Source: Paracoccus alkanivorans
GTDB taxonomy: Bacteria; Pseudomonadota; Alphaproteobacteria; Rhodobacterales; Rhodobacteraceae
Direction: 5' to 3'
Assembly (NCBI RefSeq): GCF_003697785.1
Contig: NZ_QOKZ01000004.1
Span: 124,001-188,000 of the forward strand
Length of the DNA stretch: 64,000 bases
Positions 26,875-35,756 of the stretch are shown here, piece after piece. The notes under the pieces were generated by a model. That model saw only the letters and a list, made by a program, of their open reading frames with translations. It did not search any database and was not told the DNA's origin. The position numbers and the translations under genes are program-made. How positions within the stretch are numbered: the stretch's first letter is position 1; each line of letters begins with the position of its first letter.

Positions 26875-27498
26875 ATGAAAAGCGCGCTGGTCATAGACGA
26901 CCACCCGATCACCCATCTGGGCGCCAGCCGCCTGCTGCGCGAAATGGGCTACGACCCGGTCGGACAGGCGATGTCGGGCGAGGAGGCCTTGGCGCAACTG
27001 GCAAGCGGCCCCCTGCCGAGCCTGATCGTACTCGATATCAGCCTGCCCGGAGCCGGCGGGCTTGACCTTGTCGAGCCCTTGCGCGAGGTCGCGCCCAAGG
27101 CACAAATCCTGATCTTTTCAATGAACGACCAGACCGGTTTTGCCGCCCGCGCCCTGCAGGCTGGCGCCCAGGGCTTTCTGTCGAAGAATGCCCCTCCGGC
27201 CGATTTCCGTGATGCTGTGCGCACGCTTGAGGCGGGAGAATTCTACCTCTCCGCCAAACAGGCCGTGGCCCTGGCGACCCTGCGCGCCGGAGCCGCCGCC
27301 GATCCGCTCGGCGCATTGTCGGACCGCGAAAGGCAGGTGCTTGGGCTGATCGGGCGCGGCCTTAGCCTGCAGGCCATCGCGGACGAGCTTGGGGTCAGCT
27401 ACAAGACCACCGCCAACACCTCCTCGGCGCTCAAGAAGAAACTGGGCGTGGACGGTATCAACGGATTGATGAAATTCGCCCTGGAAAGCGGGATCTGA
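26875..27498 (+). CDS. NarL/LuxR-type response regulator
   Basis: 207 residues. The receiver domain (1-120) has the acidic pair at 8-9 (IDDH), phospho-acceptor Asp54 (VLDISLPG) and Lys in FLSKNAP. The LuxR-type HTH (about 145-205) is LSDRERQVLGLIGRGLSLQ then ADELGVSYKTT. It forms the output of the adjacent kinase. The stop overlaps the next ATG by one base (TGATG), which couples it to the DUF2478 gene. Confidence 0.92.
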   Translation: MKSALVIDDHPITHLGASRLLREMGYDPVGQAMSGEEALAQLASGPLPSLIVLDISLPGAGGLDLVEPLREVAPKAQILIFSMNDQTGFAARALQAGAQGFLSKNAPPADFRDAVRTLEAGEFYLSAKQAVALATLRAGAAADPLGALSDRERQVLGLIGRGLSLQAIADELGVSYKTTANTSSALKKKLGVDGINGLMKFALESGI

Positions 27499-28010
27499 TG
27501 CTGGGCTGGTTTGGATTGCCGGAAGGCGCACCTCCCGGGGCCGCCGATCGGATTCTGGAGGCGCTGGTGCGGGAACTGTCCGGCGGGGGCCTGCGGCTGG
27601 CCGGAGCAGTGCAAGTCAACCTGGACCGGGGGCAGAACTGTGCCTGCGACATGGATATCGTGGTGATCGGCGAAGAAAACCGCCCGATCCGTATCTCGCA
27701 ATCGCTTGGCACCGGCTCGACCGGCTGCCGCCTGGATCCGGGCGCATTGGAAACGGCCGCAGCGCGTGTGGCCGCGAGACTGGCGGGAGCCGAATTGCTG
27801 ATCCTGCCAAAATTCGGCAAACAGGAAGCCGTCGGGCGGGGCTTTTGCGACGTGATCGGACAGGCGGTGCTGGGCGGGCTGCCGGTGCTGTTGCATGTTC
27901 CACGGGATCAGCGGCAGGCTTTCGCGGCGTTCAGCGGTGCACTGGCAGAAGAGATTCGGCCCGACGCACTGACCGACTGGTGCCGGAAACAACTGACAGG
28001 CGCGACGTGA
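27498..28010 (+). CDS. DUF2478 family protein
   Basis: 170-residue protein with the family's signature stretches: the Cys-containing GQNCACDMDIVV, then ISQSLGTGSTGCRLDPGAL and LPKFGKQEAVGRGF. The fold is related to P-loop NTPases, although no normal Walker A is present here. DUF2478 genes are usually found with molybdate transport genes. Here the gene is translationally coupled to a two-component system, with no molybdate genes in the window. Role unknown. Confidence 0.87.
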   Translation: MLGWFGLPEGAPPGAADRILEALVRELSGGGLRLAGAVQVNLDRGQNCACDMDIVVIGEENRPIRISQSLGTGSTGCRLDPGALETAAARVAARLAGAELLILPKFGKQEAVGRGFCDVIGQAVLGGLPVLLHVPRDQRQAFAAFSGALAEEIRPDALTDWCRKQLTGAT

Positions 28011-28050
28011 GACGCACGGTGACGGCTGGTGCCCGCGCCTTTGTCGTGGC

Positions 28051-28117
28051 AAGGGGGCTGTTCGCCCCCTCGGCCGCGAGCGGCCTCACCCCCAAAGGTA
28101 TTTGAACAAAGAAGAAG
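28051..28117 (-). repeat. copy C of dispersed TTCTT..AATACC element
   Basis: On the minus strand the core TTCTTCTTTGTTCAAATACC is followed by TTTGGGGGT, as in the copies at 50781 and 56843. The GC part differs: GGCCGC-GA-GCGGCC (28072-28085) and AGGGGGC-TGTTC-GCCCCCT (28052-28070). It sits between DUF2478 and mbfA, where the hairpins could end the upstream transcript and GAAGAAG gives mbfA its ribosome binding site. Confidence 0.75.
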
Positions 28118-28120
28118 ACC

Positions 28121-29095
28121 ATGCGGATGCTGAGTAATCGCAAGCGTTTTTCCGATCTGAGCGAGCGCGAGGTGCTGGCGCTGGCCATCGCCTCGGAGGA
28201 GGATGATGCGCGGATCTATCGTAACTGGGCGGAGTTCCTGCGTGCTGATTACCCGGCTACGGCAGCGGTATTCGACGGGATGGGCGACGAGGAGGACGAG
28301 CATCGGCAACGGCTCATCGGGGCCTATCGGAGCCGGTTCGGCGAGGCGATCCCGGTGATCCGGCGCGAGCATGTCGCAGGTTATTACAGCCGCCGCCCGG
28401 CATGGATGATGCGGAACCTGTCGCTGAAGGCGATCCGCGAAGAGGCCGCCCTGATGGAGCATGACGCGGCCGAGTTCTATACCCGCGCGGCCCAGGCCAG
28501 CAGCGATGCGGCGACCCGCCGGCTGCTGGGTGACCTGGCCGCGGCCGAGCGGGGGCACGAGGAACGCGCGGGTGAGTTGACCGACGAACATTTGACCCCC
28601 GAGGCACGGGAGGAGGAGGAAGCGGTCTCGCATCGCAATTTCGTGCTGACATGGGTTCAACCGGGACTGGCGGGACTGATGGATGGCAGCGTTTCGACGC
28701 TGGCGCCGATTTTTGCCACCGCCTTTGCCACGCAGGACAGCTGGACGACATTTCTGGTCGGGCTGGCCGCCAGCCTCGGCGCTGGAATCAGCATGGGCTT
28801 TACCGAGGCAGCCTCGGATGACGGGGTGGTGTCGGGGCGCGGGTCACCTTTCAAGCGCGGGCTTGCCTCGGGGGTGATGACGGCGATCGGCGGGCTGGGG
28901 CACGCGCTGCCTTATCTGATTCCGCATTTCTGGACCGCCACCATCATTGCCTGCATCGTAGTCTTCATCGAGCTGTGGGTGATCGCATGGATCCAGAACC
29001 GCTGGATGCAGACACCCTTCTGGCGCGCCGCATTGCAGGTCGTGGTCGGCGGCGGACTGGTCTTTGCCACCGGCGTGCTGATCGGCTCGGGATAG
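28121..29095 (+). CDS. mbfA: membrane-bound ferritin-like iron exporter
   Basis: 324-residue protein joining an N-terminal rubrerythrin/ferritin-like domain (about 1-160) to a VIT1/CCC1-type membrane domain (about 170-324). The ferritin part shows the Glu/His ligand pattern (ASEEDDARIYRNW, GDEEDEHRQ, EEAALMEHDAAEFY, AAAERGHEER). The membrane part has GLMDGSVSTLAPIFATAF, the typical VIT1 opening helix. In other alphaproteobacteria MbfA exports iron and limits iron and peroxide stress under Irr control. I do not see an obvious Irr motif upstream here. Confidence 0.93.
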   Translation: MRMLSNRKRFSDLSEREVLALAIASEEDDARIYRNWAEFLRADYPATAAVFDGMGDEEDEHRQRLIGAYRSRFGEAIPVIRREHVAGYYSRRPAWMMRNLSLKAIREEAALMEHDAAEFYTRAAQASSDAATRRLLGDLAAAERGHEERAGELTDEHLTPEAREEEEAVSHRNFVLTWVQPGLAGLMDGSVSTLAPIFATAFATQDSWTTFLVGLAASLGAGISMGFTEAASDDGVVSGRGSPFKRGLASGVMTAIGGLGHALPYLIPHFWTATIIACIVVFIELWVIAWIQNRWMQTPFWRAALQVVVGGGLVFATGVLIGSG

Positions 29096-29174
29096 CGTCC
29101 AGTGACCTCGATGTGAGTGCCGGGGCGTATCTGCCGCATCGACAAGGCGCCATTTCCGGATTAGCGTGATTACC

Positions 29175-29516
29175 ATGCGCAGAGTTGCCAGCATCGTCGT
29201 GACATTGTTCCTCGCCCTTTACGCAACGGGTGCGGTGCTGCATCCGGCTGGCGCTTCGGCCATGTCGTTCGACATGGCGATCTCTGCTGATATGGGCATG
29301 GACATGTCCGATTGCCGGTCCTGCGATGTGGATGAAGGCGGCGGAGCCGGGCAGGCTTGCGACATGATCTGCACGACTCCCATGGTCGCCCCCCTGGTCG
29401 CATCGATGGGGCCGCTTCTGGCCATCCCCCCGACGCAGGAGCATCCGCTGAACAGGGTTTCTTTGACCGGACTCATCGAGTCTCCAGAGCCTTTCCCTCC
29501 TCGAATTTTCATCTGA
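29175..29516 (+). CDS. small secreted Met/Cys-rich protein, first gene of putative copper module
   Basis: 113 residues from ATG 29175 (a GTG at 29166 is an alternative). The N-terminus is a signal peptide or anchor (RRVASIVVTLFLALYATGAVL). The mature part is rich in Met and Cys (AISADMGMDMSDCRSCDVDE, then QACDMICTTPMV), a pattern that suggests a soft-metal ligand set. It precedes the BNR-repeat, DUF411, cytochrome c and Met-rich genes on the same strand. I recognise no named family. Confidence 0.7.
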   Translation: MRRVASIVVTLFLALYATGAVLHPAGASAMSFDMAISADMGMDMSDCRSCDVDEGGGAGQACDMICTTPMVAPLVASMGPLLAIPPTQEHPLNRVSLTGLIESPEPFPPRIFI

Positions 29517-29623
29517 ACCGGACTTTTGCCACTGCGGTCCCGCGGCAGCGGGCCGCATTCCGGGCTATCGGTGCATGCCGAGCATGCGCCCTATGCCTGC
29601 TGAAGATCAGATGAGACTTTCAA

Positions 29624-30544
29624 ATGCCAAGAACTTCATATTCCGGGCTGTCACGCCGGGCCTTCCTTGCCGCGAGCACAGGGGTTTGGCTGTCTATGAC
29701 CACCCGTTCGTCGCAAGCCCGAGCGACAGGCGATCCAAGCCTCGCCTTCGATGACAACGCGCTTATTGCCGCGACGCATCGGGTTTGGCGATACGATCCA
29801 TTGCGCGGCACGCGGCGGGAACTGCCCTCCCCCGGTCGCGTCGCCACCCTTGCCACCCACCCCAACCGTCCGGGCCGGATCGTCGCGGGACTGGCATCCG
29901 GAAGCGTGTGCATCTCGGATGACGGTGGTAATGGCTGGGAAAGCCGCGCCGCCGGCTTGCCCTCTGCCCCGGTCAATGCTGTCACCATTGCCGCCGACGA
30001 TCCCGATCTCATCTATGCCGCACTTCGTGACGACGGATTATGGAAAAGCGAGGATTCCGGCCGCAACTGGTCCTTTGCCATGGATCGGCCCTGGCAGAAT
30101 GAGGCAGAACATGACCCGCTCGCGCTCGCCTCGGTCGCTCTTGAAACCGGGATGGGCGGCATCTGGATATATGCCGGAACCGATGCCGGGCTGATCCGCG
30201 TTCCGGATTGCTTCTGCCGCTGGCAAGCGGTGCAGCCGGGAAATGCGATGGATGCATTGGCCTCTGGCAAGGCACCGCCGCCCGAAGCACCGCTTCCCGA
30301 AGGAGAGCCGATCCATGCGCTGGCCGTCATGCCTTCGCACCCCGGGACATTATATGCGGCGCTTCCATCGGGGCTGTGGACCTCGTCAAATGGTGGCGTG
30401 GTCTGGTCACAACTGGCCGATGGAGCAGCGACGGCCATCGCCGTTCACCCCCGGGACATCGGGCAAATGGCGGCAATCATTGACGGAAACCTGAAACTCA
30501 GCCGCGACGGCGGCGCAAGCTGGGCTGCGCCCTCAGCCACATAA
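29624..30544 (+). CDS. exported BNR/YVTN-repeat protein (sialidase-like propeller)
   Basis: 306 residues. The N-terminus has a Tat-like signal, SRRAFLAASTG, then a beta-propeller built of Asp-box-like repeats such as SDDGGNGWES, SEDSGRNWSF, SSNGGVVWSQ and SRDGGASWAA. These repeats resemble F510_1955/BNR proteins found beside copper-tolerance genes; the hydrolase active site of true sialidases is not evident. It lies 11 bp before the DUF411 gene and likely shares its transcript. Role unknown, perhaps periplasmic metal or protein binding. Confidence 0.75.
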   Translation: MPRTSYSGLSRRAFLAASTGVWLSMTTRSSQARATGDPSLAFDDNALIAATHRVWRYDPLRGTRRELPSPGRVATLATHPNRPGRIVAGLASGSVCISDDGGNGWESRAAGLPSAPVNAVTIAADDPDLIYAALRDDGLWKSEDSGRNWSFAMDRPWQNEAEHDPLALASVALETGMGGIWIYAGTDAGLIRVPDCFCRWQAVQPGNAMDALASGKAPPPEAPLPEGEPIHALAVMPSHPGTLYAALPSGLWTSSNGGVVWSQLADGAATAIAVHPRDIGQMAAIIDGNLKLSRDGGASWAAPSAT

Positions 30545-30555
30545 GGAGCCAAATC

Positions 30556-31038
30556 ATGACGAAACTGACGGCACTCTGTGCGATCGCCATCGGCGGAACC
30601 ATTGCATTCGCTTCGGTTGCTGCTGCACAGGACAACGAAACCAACACCTCTCGCCCGCAAGCGGAGGAAAGCGCCAGGGAGATCACCATCTGGCGCGATC
30701 CCGGTTGCGGCTGCTGCGACGACTATGCCGATTACCTTGAAACCCATGGATATGACGTGACGCGCATCGATGACGTGAATTTCGACAAGCGCTCGGTCGC
30801 GGCAGGCGTTCCCGCGCAGGGGCTTGGCTGTCATCTGGCCGAAATCGACGACTACTATGTCAGCGGGCTGGTGCCGGCGGACATCATCGAGCGGCTTTTG
30901 GCCGAGCGCCCGGATATTGCTGGCATCACCCTGCCTGGCATGCCCGCCAACGCGCCGGGGATGGCGCAGGAAAAACATGGCCGGCTGACAACTTATGCTT
31001 TCGGCAAGGACGGCGTGTCCGTGTATTCCGATGAATAG
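30556..31038 (+). CDS. periplasmic DUF411 metal-binding protein
   Basis: 160 residues with a signal peptide (first about 26 residues, ending VAAAQ). The DUF411 domain starts with ITIWRDPGCGCCDDYADY, a thioredoxin-like CxCC motif, followed by GVPAQGLGCHLAEIDDYYV and the VPADIIERLL helix. Family members are linked to copper and silver tolerance. Its end overlaps the cytochrome gene by eight bases, giving tight coupling. Confidence 0.88.
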   Translation: MTKLTALCAIAIGGTIAFASVAAAQDNETNTSRPQAEESAREITIWRDPGCGCCDDYADYLETHGYDVTRIDDVNFDKRSVAAGVPAQGLGCHLAEIDDYYVSGLVPADIIERLLAERPDIAGITLPGMPANAPGMAQEKHGRLTTYAFGKDGVSVYSDE

Positions 31039-31549
31039 GCGGATACTCGTTTTCGGCTTTGCCGCCCTGCTGCCGGTTCTTGCGATAACGGCACTTGCCG
31101 AGGCGCCGGCAGACGGTTCCAGCGGGCCGGGTTTTCCGGGCATGGCAATGACAAAGGACGACATCGCGCATGGTCAAAAACTCTATACCCGGAACTGTGC
31201 CTCTTGCCATGGCGCGAAACTGGAGGGGCAGCCCAACTGGAAGCGGCGCCTGCCTTCAGGACGAATGCCTGCACCGCCACATGATGAAACCGGACATACA
31301 TGGCATCATTCCGACCGGGAACTGTTCACGATGACAAAGCTGGGCGTCGAGGCCATCCAGCCGGGATATCAAAGCGATATGCCCGGCTTCGCGGAGCTTT
31401 TGACCGATACCGAGATCCGGAAGATTCTTGCCTTCATCAAGAGCACATGGCCGGAACGCCAGCGGGCCGCGCAGGCAAGGCTCAACGAAAGCGACAAAAG
31501 CCGCGCAACGAGGGACCGAACCCTTTCAACCAGGAGGAGAGAACCATGA
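31031..31549 (+). CDS. class I c-type cytochrome
   Basis: 172 residues from ATG 31031. A signal peptide covers about the first 25 residues. The heme-binding CASCH is at 56-60, with Met117 (DMPGF) a likely sixth ligand. It is therefore a periplasmic monoheme electron carrier. It overlaps DUF411 upstream and the Met-rich gene downstream (ATGA). Its place in the module suggests electron transfer to or from copper, but no oxidase gene is adjacent. Confidence 0.9.
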   Translation: MNRRILVFGFAALLPVLAITALAEAPADGSSGPGFPGMAMTKDDIAHGQKLYTRNCASCHGAKLEGQPNWKRRLPSGRMPAPPHDETGHTWHHSDRELFTMTKLGVEAIQPGYQSDMPGFAELLTDTEIRKILAFIKSTWPERQRAAQARLNESDKSRATRDRTLSTRRREP

Positions 31550-31818
31550 AGAGCCCGACACGACTTTCCCTTTCCGCAACGATCGCACTGATGATCGCGG
31601 CACCCTATGCCCATGCTCAAGAGGATATGGAGCAAGGGATGGCCCCTGATCGGATGATGAAAGATGATCGCATGATGGACCAGACCGATATGCCGGGAAT
31701 GATGGGCATGATGCGGATGATGGATCAGATGGGCCCGATGATGGAAGCTTGCACCGAAATGATGCAGGCAATGAATGACCGGAGCGAGCCTGTAAAGCCA
31801 GCGCCACAGGACGGCTAA
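31546..31818 (+). CDS. small Met-rich periplasmic protein
   Basis: 90 residues. A clear signal peptide (cleavage after APYAHA) leaves about 66 residues, of which about 19 are Met (for example DMPGMMGMMRMMDQMGPMM) plus one Cys and a Pro-rich tail. Clusters of MxxM and MM bind Cu(I)/Ag(I) in many periplasmic proteins. The ATG has a strong AGGAGG upstream although it also overlaps the cytochrome stop. Predicted copper scavenger, by composition only. Confidence 0.85.
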   Translation: MKSPTRLSLSATIALMIAAPYAHAQEDMEQGMAPDRMMKDDRMMDQTDMPGMMGMMRMMDQMGPMMEACTEMMQAMNDRSEPVKPAPQDG

Positions 31819-31821
31819 CCT

Positions 31822-31855
31822 CCCGCCCGTCCGGGCATTGTTCTGTCCGGGCGGG
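31822..31855 (+). terminator. GC hairpin after the Met-rich gene
   Basis: CCCGCCCG and CGGGCGGG form an 8-bp stem with an 18-base loop 3 bp after the stop of the Met-rich gene. The T-run is poor (CTTAC), so strength is uncertain. It likely marks the end of the metal module. Confidence 0.5.
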
Positions 31856-31945
31856 CTTACCGGATATTTCCAGATGCGCCACACGGAAATCACGGTGGGG
31901 GCCCCTTCCTGGTTGCGCGTTACGACAGATGCAGCCCCTCCACCC

Positions 31946-33067
31946 TTAGCTGGCGCGATCCAGACGCCCCCAATTCGCATCCTGCATCTCGCGAATGCGG
32001 CTGGCGGTACGTTCGAATTCGAAGCTGCCCTCACCCTCATTATATAATTGCTCAGGCTGTTCGGCGGCGCTGGCAATCAGCCGGACCTTTGCCTCGTAAA
32101 GCGCATCCACCAGCGTCACGAAGCGCTTGGCCTCGTTGTAGTTCGATATGCCAAGCCTCGGGATCCCGTCGATGATCAGGACGTCCACACGCCGCGCCAA
32201 TTCGAGATAGTCGGCAGGGCCCAGAGGTTGTCCACACAGATCCCAGAATCCTGCCCGCGCCACCTTGTCCGCGCAGGCGGGCAGCTCGAAACTGCGCCCC
32301 TTCATCTCGATCTTGCAGGGAATGGGACTGGCTTTGCCGGTCAACTCGTCCCAGAGCGCGTCCAGCCCCGCATGCGCAGCCGGATCCGCCGGGGTGAACC
32401 AGACCTGCCGATCGCCGCTGCGATTCTGGCGGTAGTCGGTGTCACTGTCGAGGCACACAACCTCCATCCGTTCGCGGATCAGGTCTATGAAAGGCAGGAA
32501 TAACTGCCGGTTCAACCCGTGCTTGTAAAGATCCTCCGGCACCCGGTTCGAAGTGGTGACAATGCTTACACCCTGGTCGAACAATATCTGAAACAGCCGC
32601 CCGACAATCATTGCATCGGCGATATCGGTGATCTGCATCTCGTCGAAACACAACAGCCGCACCGATGCCGCCACCTGCGCCGCGACGGGGCGCACGGTGT
32701 CCTGATCGCCCCGCTTGCGCGCCTCTTCCAGCCCGGCCTGGATTTCCTGCATGAATTCATGAAAATGCACCCGGCGCACGCCCTTGCCCGGGGCAGCCTC
32801 GACAATCAGGTCCATCAGCATCGACTTGCCGCGTCCGACCCCGCCCCACAGGTAAAGCCCCTTCTGCGCCGGCTCGGGCACTGTCGTGCCGCCAGCAAAC
32901 AGCGCCCGCCAGCCGGTTTTCCGCCCGGGTCGCGCCGACGCCGTCCCTGGTTCCGGCAGACCGGCGACCAGGCGGTCAAGCTCTGGCAGAACGGCCTCCT
33001 GCGCGGGATCGGCCTTGATCCGCCCCAAAGACACATGCCGGTAATAAAGCTCTGACACCTTGCTCAT
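31946..33067 (-). CDS. zapE: cell division protein ZapE (AFG1-like ATPase)
   Basis: 373 residues from ATG 33067 (MSKVSELYYRHVSLG). AAA-type ATPase with Walker A GGVGRGKSMLMDL and Walker B LLCFDEMQITD, then the family's VTTSNRVPEDLYKHGLNRQ. ZapE destabilises FtsZ rings under stress, and its mitochondrial relatives act in protein turnover. The in-frame extension upstream to 33151 lacks similarity. Confidence 0.93.
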   Translation of the reverse strand: MSKVSELYYRHVSLGRIKADPAQEAVLPELDRLVAGLPEPGTASARPGRKTGWRALFAGGTTVPEPAQKGLYLWGGVGRGKSMLMDLIVEAAPGKGVRRVHFHEFMQEIQAGLEEARKRGDQDTVRPVAAQVAASVRLLCFDEMQITDIADAMIVGRLFQILFDQGVSIVTTSNRVPEDLYKHGLNRQLFLPFIDLIRERMEVVCLDSDTDYRQNRSGDRQVWFTPADPAAHAGLDALWDELTGKASPIPCKIEMKGRSFELPACADKVARAGFWDLCGQPLGPADYLELARRVDVLIIDGIPRLGISNYNEAKRFVTLVDALYEAKVRLIASAAEQPEQLYNEGEGSFEFERTASRIREMQDANWGRLDRAS

Positions 33068-33224
33068 GACTGCCAACTGCCACGCCCCCCGCTCACCCGC
33101 AAGAGGCCAGTCACCGTCACCATCGCAATGAGCGACGGAAGTCTGGTCCATCAGCCGCCACGCTGGACCTCGCCCTGCGCAGCGCCTAAACCGGCTGGCG
33201 AGGGATAATCAAAGACAGGCAGAC

Positions 33225-35012
33225 ATGGCTCGCGGCAACAGGATCATTGAGGACCGGCCCACCAGCAAACGGATCGGTGCGCTGCGCGCGCTTTGGCCTT
33301 TCGTCCGTCCCTACAAGCGGCAGGCCTCACTCGCCGTGATCGCGCTGATCCTCACCTCGGGGATCAGCCTGATCCTGCCGCTGGCCGTGCGCCGTGTCGT
33401 CGATGGCTTCGACGATGGAGCCGGGCTGCTCGACGAATATTTCTCTGCCGCGCTTGCCATCGTGGCGCTGCTGGCGCTAGGCACCGCCGCCCGCTATTAC
33501 TTCGTGACAAGGCTGGGCGAACGGGTCGTTGCCGATATCCGAAAGGCTGTGTTCAGCCGCGTGATCACACTCAGCCCCGGTTTTTTCGAGCGGATCATGA
33601 CCGGCGAGATCCTGTCGCGCATCACCACCGATACGACATTGATCCAGTCAGTCATCGGCTCGTCGCTTTCCATCGCGCTGCGTAACATGCTGATCCTGGC
33701 GGGCGGGCTGGCGATGCTGGCGTTGACTTCGACCAAGCTGACCGGGCTGGTCCTCTTGATCGTGCCTGTCATCATCCTGCCGATCATCATCCTGGGCCGC
33801 CGCCTGCGCCGCCTGTCGCGGATCAACCAGGACTGGATTGCCTCCAGCTCGGGCACCGCTTCGGAAAGCCTGCTGGCCGCACAGACGGTGCAATCCTATA
33901 CTCATGAGACCCGCAGCGCGGCCCGTTTCGGCGATGTAACCGAGCAATCCTTCGATATCGCCCTGATCCGGATCGGCACCCGCGCGCTGATGACGGCGAT
34001 CGTGATCTTCCTGATCTTCGCCGGGGTTATCGGCGTGCTCTGGATCGGTGCGCGGGACGTGCGCGAAGGGGTGATGACGGTCGGGCAGCTTGTGCAATTC
34101 GTCATCTACGCCATCCTCGTGGCCAGTTCGACCGGCGCGCTGTCGGAAATCTGGGGAGAGCTGCAACGCGCCGCCGGTGCGACCGAACGGCTGGCCGAAT
34201 TGCTGACCGCTCGGGACGAGTTGTCCGACCCCGAGAACCCCGTCGCCCTGCCCCGCCCGGTGCAAGGCCGCATCGGGTTGGAAGGGGTGGTCTTTCACTA
34301 TCCGAGCCGCCCCGATGCCTCGGCCCTCGAGGATGTGGACCTAACCATCCAACCGGGTGAAACGGTCGCGCTGGTCGGCCCCTCGGGCGCGGGCAAGACC
34401 ACCGTGATCCAGTTGATCCAGCGCTTCTGGGATCCGATGAAGGGTCGCGTGACGCTTGACGGGATCGATCTGCGCGACATGCGGCGCGACGATTTCCGGC
34501 GGGCGATGGCGCTGGTGCCGCAGGACCCGGCGATCTTCGCCACCTCGGCGCGCGAGAATATCCGCCTCGGCGCTCCCGATGCCAATGACGCGCAGATCGA
34601 AGCGGCCGCGCGTGCCGCGCATGCCCATGATTTCATATCGGCATTGCCGCAGGGCTATGACACGCAACTGGGCGAGCGCGGGGTGATGCTGTCGGGCGGT
34701 CAACGTCAGCGCATCGCCATCGCCCGCGCCATCCTGCGCGATGCGCCGGTCCTTTTGCTGGACGAGGCGACAAGCGCGCTGGACGCGGAATCAGAATCGC
34801 TGGTGCAGGCCGCCGTGAACCGCCTGTCCGAAGGCCGCACCACACTTGTCATCGCGCACCGCCTTGCCACGGTCAAGAAAGCCGACCGGATCGTGGTCTT
34901 CGACGAGGGCCGCATTGTCGCGCAGGGCCGCCACGAGGAACTGGTGGCGGCAGATGGGTTATATGCAAGACTGGCACGCATGCAATTCACCGATGGCCCG
35001 CTTGACGCCTGA
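33225..35012 (+). CDS. ABC exporter, fused membrane and ATPase domains
   Basis: 595-residue half-transporter. Six membrane segments occupy about residues 20-310, with the cytosolic coupling region SGTASESLLAAQTVQSYTHE. The ATPase domain has Walker A GPSGAGKTT, signature LSGGQRQRIAIARAIL and Walker B VLLLDEATSALD. It resembles MsbA/LmrA-like exporters of this group and probably works as a homodimer. Cargo (lipid, drug or other) is not evident. It diverges from zapE. Confidence 0.9.
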   Translation: MARGNRIIEDRPTSKRIGALRALWPFVRPYKRQASLAVIALILTSGISLILPLAVRRVVDGFDDGAGLLDEYFSAALAIVALLALGTAARYYFVTRLGERVVADIRKAVFSRVITLSPGFFERIMTGEILSRITTDTTLIQSVIGSSLSIALRNMLILAGGLAMLALTSTKLTGLVLLIVPVIILPIIILGRRLRRLSRINQDWIASSSGTASESLLAAQTVQSYTHETRSAARFGDVTEQSFDIALIRIGTRALMTAIVIFLIFAGVIGVLWIGARDVREGVMTVGQLVQFVIYAILVASSTGALSEIWGELQRAAGATERLAELLTARDELSDPENPVALPRPVQGRIGLEGVVFHYPSRPDASALEDVDLTIQPGETVALVGPSGAGKTTVIQLIQRFWDPMKGRVTLDGIDLRDMRRDDFRRAMALVPQDPAIFATSARENIRLGAPDANDAQIEAAARAAHAHDFISALPQGYDTQLGERGVMLSGGQRQRIAIARAILRDAPVLLLDEATSALDAESESLVQAAVNRLSEGRTTLVIAHRLATVKKADRIVVFDEGRIVAQGRHEELVAADGLYARLARMQFTDGPLDA

Positions 35013-35039
35013 CTGCATGCAGCGCCAAACCTTCGGCAT

Positions 35040-35579
35040 TTATTGAGGCGCAGCGTAAACCGCCGCCCAGAACCGGGTCTTGCCATCCGCACCGATCGCC
35101 TGCCCGATACCGTAATCGCGAATGCTCGGAAGCAGGATATTCTCCAGATGCCCGGGCGAGTGATTCCATTCATGCAGGACCCGGTGCAGGTCGAACGGTC
35201 CGGCCGCGATATTCTCGGCCGTCAGCCGGGGCTTGTAGCCCAGCTTTTTCACGCGTGCGGCAGGACCGCTGGTTTTCGAGCCGACATGTGTCATCCTGCC
35301 GCGATTTGCCATGTCGCAGGCATGGCGCGCGGCGGCCTTGGCCAAGATCGCGTTCGGTTCCACCGGCGCGAATCCGATCCGGTCACGGATCCTGTTCGTG
35401 GCCCGGGCGCCGATCCTGTTCTGCTCCTCCGTTGTCCTGAAACAGGTCGCCTTGCCCGCCGCGATCACCTGGATATCATGGGGATCGAGGACCGGGGGCG
35501 CGGACCTTTCGGTCTCATTCGCCGCGCAGGCCGCAAGCCCTAGGCACAATATCACTACAGACAAAGCTTTCGCAGACAT
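35040..35579 (-). CDS. CAP/SCP-domain lipoprotein
   Basis: 179 residues. The N-terminus has a lipoprotein signal with lipobox LGLAACAA, so the protein is likely anchored to a membrane in the periplasm. The CAP domain shows AARHACDMANRGRMTHVG, ENIAAG and the C-terminal VLHEWNHSPGHLENIL box. Bacterial CAP proteins of this kind have no firm function. An AGGAG site is 10 bases upstream. Confidence 0.88.
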   Translation of the reverse strand: MSAKALSVVILCLGLAACAANETERSAPPVLDPHDIQVIAAGKATCFRTTEEQNRIGARATNRIRDRIGFAPVEPNAILAKAAARHACDMANRGRMTHVGSKTSGPAARVKKLGYKPRLTAENIAAGPFDLHRVLHEWNHSPGHLENILLPSIRDYGIGQAIGADGKTRFWAAVYAAPQ

Positions 35580-35756
35580 ATCCGTTTTTCTCCTGTTCCA
35601 TCGCCGGGTTCAGGACTGGATAGGGCAGCGGATAATAAGATTCGGTTAATGGCATTCCCGCTCCACGAGGGCCGGTCCGGGCTGCCCGGCGCGGAACCTC
35701 CGCAGTGTCAGGCGCGTTCAGCCAACGGTGATCACGCTATTGAGAGGATAATGACG

